64,000 nt of DNA from the NCBI GenBank assembly GCA_963921825.1, contig OY997589.1, forward strand, positions 18,187,735 through 18,251,734, given 5' to 3'. The notes beneath the pieces are model-generated. The model was not told where the DNA came from. It was given only the letters and a program-made list of their open reading frames with translations, and did no database searches. The stretch comes from Erodium maritimum (Eukaryota > Streptophyta > Magnoliopsida > Geraniales > Geraniaceae). Within the stretch, counting starts at the first letter, position 1, and every line of letters begins with the position of its first letter. Below, piece by piece: positions 57,600 through 64,000 of this stretch. The position numbers and the translations under genes are program-made.

Positions 57600-59652
57600 G
57601 ACACGCACCATTTATTATTTATTATTTTATTCCCTCAACTATCCACGTGTACCTCCGACGAGGTATACGGTTGGAATCCACATTTACCGATTCAAGATTC
57701 AGAGTATCAATAACTGTAAATCCTCATTTACTGCCAGCAGTCAAAACTGTTTGTGTAGTTACCTCCTCTTATTTGACTTGGTTTCATCTTCCAATTTGAG
57801 TGTTTATTTTCTCCTCCAACATGGAAAAAACAATTGAATTCTTATTCATGTGTTTTCAGATAAATTGTAGGAGGAGTTCTCTGACAATATGATTTTCTCA
57901 CTAAAATTATTCGTTGGGTCCTACAAAGAATTATAAACTAATTGAGCTAAGCACTAACTAACCAAGTTCTACTCCATGAGAGAACAACGACGGCTAGGAT
58001 TTCGCCGGCCGACGTTGGTTGGATGACATCAATGGTGTTTTTTGTTTTTGGTGAGTGCTTATAGGTGTTTGATGGATGATTTATTTGGTTTTGATCATCG
58101 AAAAGAAGAGGTATCAGGGAGGAAAGGATCATTCGATCATAGGGGTAGGTGTTTCTTCTCCGGCTCCTGTTTTTGCTCCTGCAACTCTATGACCCTCCTA
58201 CGTGGTGGCCATGGCCGACCGGCAATAGTCAATCGGGAGATACTCTCGCAAGGGCGAATAAACCTAAATGCAGCCTCTCTTTGTCAGAGTGGTTTTGCAA
58301 TCTCATGGTAGCGACGACAAGGAGGATTGACTCTGACACCAACAATAACCGCGAACCGTGCAACGAGGATGGACCATGGATGGCGAGTTCCTCACCTCCG
58401 GCATCACCATTGTCTCATGATGGACCTTGGACTCCTCCTATGTTACTGTCGGCAAATGGTGAAGATGGGGATCAAAGAGGTCCAGAGAGGGGGTCTGGGG
58501 GAGAGGATGTCCGAGATCTCTTTCTCAGAGTGGTTTTGCAATCTCATGGTGAAGATGAGGATCAAGGAGGTTTCCGATACCCAGATATCGGATGGACGAG
58601 AGGCGACGCGTGGACGCTAGGGTTCCGGACGAAGGCGCTAACGACGATGGGTTGCGTGTAATTAGGTTGGGGCGGGTTCGATTGAATCTCGGGCCGCAAA
58701 GATGGGATGGGGCATGGGCCGCTGGTCTGGGCCAGAGAGTGGGTGGGCTGAACCATTTCAACGCTCAGGATGTCGGGTATCGATCCAAGAAAGGTTCACG
58801 AGCTTGTGTTGGGTCGGGCCAAAGGACCGAAAATGGATCATGGGCCAGGTTGCCTGGTCAAGGCTCCCGGGCCTGGGTCGGGTCGGATAAGGGGGGACCA
58901 CCTGGGTTCCACAGCCAGATCGAGTCCACTAGATCGGACGGGGCATCACTTTCACCGTTGGGGGCTCTAAACACCCCCGCCTTGCGGAATGAGTCCGAGG
59001 CGGTCTAGAGGGAGGTCAGTTGGTTACACCGTCCCTCTGGACGTAAGGTGGCAACGGTACAAACAAGATTCGGCATAGTACTCCCCTACCAGCTCATAGG
59101 TCAACAGTCCTGCGTTTTGGAGCACTACCATTATCATTTAAGGAAAGACGACGCACGCTAACATCCCGAAAGAGTACCCAATCCACCACATTTCCTCCTT
59201 GAGGAAGGAAGTTGGAAGCCGAGATTTGGGTAATTCAGATATTGTAGATAGCGTATAAATTTGATGGTAGGGTTGAAGATAAGAAAGAAACGAATGATGA
59301 GCAAGGCAGGGCGTAGAAGAGAAGCGACCAAGTTGGCGGCATGACCGGTCACGGTCAAGCACGAACAGGACAATATGCAACTCCACCATCATCACCTGTC
59401 CTGTCCCACACCAAACAATTATTCATCACTTCCGTATTTACTGTCTCATTGTCAGTGTTCCTCAGCCCGACATTTAATTACCACATCTGACCTTTTGGAG
59501 CTACTTTATTGGCCGGCACCGGCATCCATTCATTTTAATCGGAACAAGAAGCTTGATTCATCGGAGACAACCACTATTTTTACAACTTCTTAGGACCAGA
59601 TTTATAACAAAGACTAAAAGAAACGACACCTAATCGACAATCAAGACCATCT
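57600..59652. other. Intergenic, with a GC-rich block at 58040-59010
   Basis: The flanks are AT-rich. The GC-rich block has overlapping ORFs on both strands without recognisable domains and a 25-bp direct repeat starting TCAGAGTGGTTTTGCAATC at 58284 and 58525, so it looks like decayed repeat DNA. No terminal repeats were found. Confidence 0.4.
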
Positions 59653-60123
59653 CTACCACACATCCCCGGACGACTCTGACTCCGGCTCCGGCACCTTGTT
59701 CAGATCGACCCTCTGCAGAAACCCACCTCCGGGCTTGAACTCGTCGCTGGTTGTAGTCGTCGCCGCCGCCATCGCCTGGTCGTAGTGGTGGTGGTGCAGG
59801 ATAGTCTCCAGAGCATCGACCCTGGCACCGACCTCGGTGGCCTTCTTCCTGATCGAAGCCGCCGACAAGTCTCCGCCGATGCCGCACTCTCCGGCGAGAA
59901 ATTCCGGGAAGTTGAGCCTGGCAGACGGTCCCCTGAGGTAGAAAACGGCGGTGTCGTAGGCGCGCGCCGCCGCAACAGGGGTGGAGTAGGAGCCGAGCCA
60001 AATCCGGGAGCGCTTGTTGGGTTCTCGAATCTCAGCGACCCATTTACCCCATTTCCTCATCCGTATCCCTTTGAACCTCCTCTCGCTCTCCGTCTTGGTG
60101 GCCTCGCCTCCCTCCATCTTCAT
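59653..60123 (-). CDS. DREB A-5/ERF group II repressor-type transcription factor (ERF008-011-like)
   Basis: Single-exon, 156 aa from the ATG at 60123 ([10 protein letters not shown]). The second ATG at 60117 is equally possible; upstream in-frame residues look non-coding. One AP2 domain lies at about residues 16-73 ([20 protein letters not shown], then [19 protein letters not shown], ending [12 protein letters not shown]). Val14 and Glu19 of the domain are the DREB-type DNA-contact residues, and a C-terminal DLNKVP at about 140-145 fits the DLNxxP EAR repression motif that recruits TOPLESS-type corepressors. The protein is nuclear, would bind DRE/GCC-like promoters and is typically stress-related. 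A His-rich stretch (HHHHYDQ) precedes the tail. No neighbouring gene suggests a cluster. The group is confident; the exact orthologue is not. Confidence 0.92.
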   Translation of the reverse strand: MKMEGGEATKTESERRFKGIRMRKWGKWVAEIREPNKRSRIWLGSYSTPVAAARAYDTAVFYLRGPSARLNFPEFLAGECGIGGDLSAASIRKKATEVGARVDALETILHHHHYDQAMAAATTTTSDEFKPGGGFLQRVDLNKVPEPESESSGDVW

Positions 60124-61020
60124 CTCTCTGCAACTCCTCTGCTTCCTGCTCCTCTTATACTCTCGTCGATGGGGAGAGAGATAAAAAGAACTTTTTTGGT
60201 GATTAGTGGGATTTAGAGGACAAGGCAGGTGACAGAGAAGAGGTGACATGCGACATGGGCACTAAGATTTGTCATCTGGGTAGGCTCACACGTCGATTTT
60301 CCGGGAAAAGAAAATTCCAAATTCACCGACAAAAACCATAGAAAATTTGCTTTACTGGCTTGGTTTGTTTCCTTATTTGTAATAGGGACCAAAAGCTATC
60401 ATCAATTATCACAAAATATAACAGCTTGGAGATGTAGACTCTTCCCAATTTGCATCTGGCTCATTGCTTGGGCTCTGTTTGGCAACCAAGAAAATCAACT
60501 ACCTTTAATTTTATATGGATGGAAAATTAAACAATAATTGATTTTACGCGGATAAATACTACTTATTTTAATTATTGTGGAGAGGCAGAATATTTGTTTT
60601 TAATTTGTATTTAGGAGGTCGGTGGATAGATACCGTTACGAATTGACTTTTCATCCACGCAATCACGAGTTTTCGGTGAGGGCATTTTCGTACAGATGGA
60701 AGGTTTTGTACAGACCCCAAAGATTTTTGTTTTTAAATATTGTTCATACATTTAACGCTCACGTATACATTTATTCTTGAAAGCTACCTCTATATATTAT
60801 AAATTAAATGCCAAGTCGGTATTTCTTAAGAATGATCGATTATTTTCAAGAGCCGTCTTCATAATTTATTTTAGGAGAAAATTACAACAATTGGCGGTTA
60901 AAAATTACCAATTTAATTAACTCTAGATAGAGAGCAAAAATCGTAAGAGACATGTATTCCCGTATCTCTATCATTGTACGTCAGTCATACTCCCGCTCCG
61001 AGGAAGAAGTCGCTACTACT
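60124..61020. other. Upstream region of the ERF gene, AT-rich
   Basis: Includes the probable ERF leader and promoter. A GGGCTCTGTTTGGCAACC sequence at 60470 resembles the end of hAT-like MITEs, but I found no partner end. Confidence 0.35.
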
Positions 61021-62095
61021 CCTCAATTATAGTCGTTGCCGTCTGACCACGCCGCAATCCTACCTACTGCACCCCTCACATCGTCGCTTGCTCTTGTCAC
61101 CTCATCGCTTAGACGACCATCCATGGTGATGACAGGTGTCCCACCTCCATGCTCTTCGTGCCTTCTGATTAGTCTTTTAAAGGGACGCCGGAAGAAGAAT
61201 GGAAAAACCCCCTTTACTGCCGCTTCCTCCCCCGCCGCAACCACAACCTCTGTTTTCACCAACTCTGGCGATGGTGCCGTTTGAGCCAGGCTTCACTTCC
61301 CTTGAACAGTCACGGTCGAAAGCACGACAAGGTCGCCCGCCTAAATCCTATGAGACTGTCGTGGAGGCTTGTGGAGGACTTCTTCAACCGTCAGGATGAT
61401 GGACCGTGTAAGGTGGATAGGCCGAGAGCCCTAGTGATAAGAGCATCACCAGCATGCCAAGGGCCAGGAACGACGCTCCAGTACTTCCTCCCCTCTGAAA
61501 TGGGTAGGTTAGGATGTGCGTCGTCGTCCCAACGGTGGCACCGACTGGTCGGATCAATGACGAAGGGAGGTGGCAGTCACACAATCGAGCGGAGAGATCC
61601 CAAAAATAGTAGAGTGTTCTACGTCCCCGACCCGGTGTTCCTCGGCGGCAATAGTGGTGGGGATCGCATGAGCACGCTCAATTGCACCAATATAGGTACG
61701 ATGGGGACGATCTTGATCTACATCAGCAAAGAGGAGGACGAAATAGGCAGTGATAGTGTTGATCATGAGGAGGACGGAGGGCGCGGTGGACAGTCTCTCT
61801 TTCTCTTCGGCCGAATCAGTTTTATACGCACTCGAGGTGTGGTCGGCGACATGACACGAGGAGAGGATGACACCACATGGGTGAGGAGCGGCTCAACTAT
61901 TATGGTAGAATGTGGGAGAGCATTGTAACTTACCATGACACGCGGGAAGCACGAAGGCGGCGTTGGCAGGACAGTCTAAGCAACGAGGGTTGGGACGGGA
62001 GGGGTGGATTCCCGGTAAAACTGACACAGGTCACTTGCAAGCGGCGACGCGACGGGAGGAAGATGGAAGAAGTATAGGAGGAACCCTAAAGGGAC
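61021..62095. other. GC-rich block with unrecognised ORFs
   Basis: The longest frame is 61281-61928 (plus, 215 codons) with no motif I know, and a minus frame at 61023-61262 overlaps it in part. Codon use looks unstructured, and AT-rich DNA starts abruptly on both sides. More likely old repeat DNA than a gene. Confidence 0.3.
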
Positions 62096-63036
62096 GATTT
62101 ATTTCGTAATTTTGTGTAATTTATTATTTTCATAATTTTCATAATTTTTAGTAAATTTTTAATTTTTATAAATTCATCTTGCAGTGCGACGGTTGAATGA
62201 AAGATGAAAGAGGGAATTAGGGTATAGAATGATGAAGGGTGATTTAGTTATTTTCTGAAAAAGAAGAGAAAGAGAAACATTAAGTGAGATGATAAATAAG
62301 AATAATTAAGAAAATAATATTTATAAATTAATTACAAATTTAATGATATTATTAAAAATTAATTTAAATAAATTATTAAATATTAATTGAAACATTAATA
62401 GATTATTAAGGGATTGATGATAAGTGAAGGTAAAATAATCATTCAATTGATATGAAAAATCTTAAATTCAAATGTGAAGGGTAAATTGTTATTTCACCAC
62501 ATGATGTTAATTTTTCCTAACTAAAGGCGATTAGAAAAACATAAGGAATGTTTTTGAACGTTACAAAACAAAAGGGTACTAAGAATCCGTTGTCAATTCA
62601 AAAAAGATGCAAAAGATAATTAACCCCTTTTGATAAATTCCTCTTCGGGACATTTTACAAGTAGAGTTAAGCGATCAAGTCGTTTTGTGACTATTTCATG
62701 GAGACACACATCAATGCCTTAATATCTAGAAGGCTAGAACATGTTGAAACTCGGACATCAAACATTGCATATGGACATGGAATGCAAAGTTTTTTGATTA
62801 ACCAGATTTGAATTCATAGCAATTAATCATCGTCTCACAGACGGGAAGAAAGAAGATGCAGTAAACTGACACATTCCATGTGAATGGGCGTTAATTTATA
62901 GACGTATGTAAATGTAATTACCAAGAAAGCATAAAAATGGATATCTGTCTACCTCTTCCCATTTTATTTCATATTCAATTCTTCCATCGATACAGAATAT
63001 TCTCCTAGATACAGAATTCGATCGGCAAGGCCGCAA
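62096..63036. other. AT-rich intergenic DNA and probable 3' UTR of the RRM gene
   Basis: Low-complexity A/T tracts and no coding signal. The end next to 63037 is the likely 3' UTR. Confidence 0.45.
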
Positions 63037-64000
63037 CTACTTTGGCTTCCTGCGCCTCCCCATCCTTGACTTCGCAAATCTGCATTTCTAGTTAAGCAAA
63101 ATCTTCAAGAAAGGCAGGGAATGATAAAATGCAATGCAGCAAAAAGATAAGAAAAACTAGGGATAACCTCATTTACTAACCCAGCACTATACAGTCTCTG
63201 CAACACACCTTTTTGTTGCGGAAAAAAAAAACAGAAAACATTGTAGTCTTGCAACGATTATAAATCCATCAATTTTGGCATGAAATGACCCCAACGATTG
63301 TGCATATACCAACCGCTAGTTTTTGACCATAAAGGTTGTCTGCAGTTTGTTGTTGCAAAACTGCTGATAGTAGGGGGTAGTATATGCAAAATTTTCAGCG
63401 GCATTTTGGACATTTCACACTAAAATTGACGACGTTATAAAAATTACAGCACAGTGCAAAGTTTTATGGTTGTTTCTGCAACAAAAGGTGGTTGCAGTTA
63501 GTGTTTGCAGAGGTCGTATAACATAGTACACGATTAGTAAATGGGGTTATCCCCGAAAAACTAATATGCTGATATCAGGATACTCCAATCGTATTCCCTC
63601 GCCTGGTGGAGATGAGTAAAGAATGGTGCCCTGCAAATGTTTCAATGCTCCAGTTGAACACGCAATATCCTGAACAAGCACAGAGACTTACTTAGTCTTC
63701 ACTCATGATTAGAATTCAGAATGTCCGTCTTTGCAGTCTCCAAGAACCAATTCACTCAAGATCAATTGCTTTTCACTAGAAAATAAAATCAAATATGATA
63801 AATGACTGCAGCTAAGTACCTGGAAATCAACAAATGCAACTGGAGCACCATATGTGCTTTGCATTTTGAGCTTCAAAAACCCAGGGTATCTGATACAAAG
63901 GACAGCCCCAAAAGATTACATCCAAATGCTACCAGCTTCACAGAAGATAAATAAAAGTGGCACTACCTTGAAAACACGTCTATTAACTCTTGTTCTGTAC
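63037..64000 (-). CDS. RRM-domain RNA-binding protein, C-terminal part (runs off the window)
   Basis: Four exons by my model: beyond 64000 to 63967, 63889-63820, 63669-63584, 63079-63037, all GT-AG and frame-consistent, ending KSRMGRRRKPK and a TAG stop. The visible part is the second half of an RRM: TEQELIDVFSR, YPGFLKLKMQSTYGAPVAFV, DFQDIACSTGALKHLQG and SPPGEGIRLEFAK. This matches a small family of plant RRM proteins related to animal RBPMS/couch potato, in which the RRM lies at the very C-terminus; 'CSTGALKHLQG' and the basic tail are typical as I remember them. The protein would bind RNA; the target is unknown. The intron between the last two exons contains a possible MITE. The N-terminus lies outside the window. 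Confidence 0.85.
63196..63512. repeat. Possible MITE in the last RRM intron
   Basis: The left arm CTCTGCAACACACCTTTTTG at 63196 is matched by the inverted right arm ending GTTTGCAGAG at 63512, whose complement carries CTCTGCAAACAC and then TGCAACCACCTTTTGTTGC. The arms are imperfect (one about 10-bp gap), and no clear TSD was seen. Confidence 0.4.

Noticed and set aside
60470-60490. hAT-like MITE end GGGCTCTGTTTGGCAACC
   Set aside because: No matching inverted end or 8-bp duplication found nearby.
61281-61928. 215-codon plus-strand ORF as a novel gene
   Set aside because: No domain, no codon pattern and no splice structure, lying in an abrupt GC-rich block; kept only as an uncharacterised region.

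Overview
The window is nuclear DNA from a flowering plant, most likely a eudicot. The host genes have many short GT-AG introns, AP2/ERF transcription factors with plant-specific motifs, a miR172 target site and a plant class II poly(A)-binding protein, set among Ty3/gypsy and Ty1/copia retrotransposons. No bacterial operons, CRISPR array, rRNA or tRNA gene was seen.

Layout. 1-3.8 kb: AT-rich intergenic DNA with no supported gene. 3.8-10.9 kb: a decayed DUF4283/zinc-knuckle (LINE ORF1-like) reading frame on the minus strand, interrupted by two solo LTRs (4815-7944 and 8238-10908), both with target-site duplications (TSDs). 12.07-14.08 kb: a ten-exon APETALA2/TOE3-type gene on the minus strand, with a 26-nt and a 31-nt microexon and a miR172 site in the last exon. 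14.5-15.5 kb: an unclassified repeat-like block. 16.0-27.5 kb: a minus-strand LTR element ('family D') with two 3.0-kb LTRs, a PBS, a PPT and only decayed gag and integrase remnants. 27.5-28.7 kb: a broken copia fragment (LTR end, tRNA-Met PBS, gag).

28.9-48.5 kb is a stack of related long-LTR elements: a solo LTR (28946-31706); then a minus-strand solo LTR ('B', 31864-48510) that was itself invaded by an 11.3-kb chromodomain-bearing Ty3/gypsy element ('A', 32597-43914, one gag-pol frame broken by five stops) and by another solo LTR (44114-46700). All nine LTRs in this superfamily end alike, although their interiors differ, and all keep the same internal landmarks: two donor/acceptor-like splice signal pairs and a GAGC-GNRA-GCTC hairpin. 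This is the most unusual signal in the window.

50.9-57.4 kb: a complete nine-exon PABP gene on the minus strand (650 aa by my exon model). Its intron 6 contains a young 1.95-kb Gag-only LTR element (TR-GAG-like) with an intact ORF. 59.7-60.1 kb: an intronless DREB A-5/ERF group II repressor-type gene on the minus strand. 63.0-64.0 kb: the last four exons of an RRM protein gene on the minus strand, which continues beyond the window. GC-rich stretches without a recognisable gene lie at 58.0-59.0 and 61.0-62.1 kb.

The host genes do not form a pathway cluster. Two are AP2-superfamily transcription factors (AP2 with EAR-like motifs, the ERF with DLNxxP) and two encode RNA-binding proteins (PABP, RRM). 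The exon models were built by hand from splice consensus, frame continuity and remembered family features; no alignment or database search was run.
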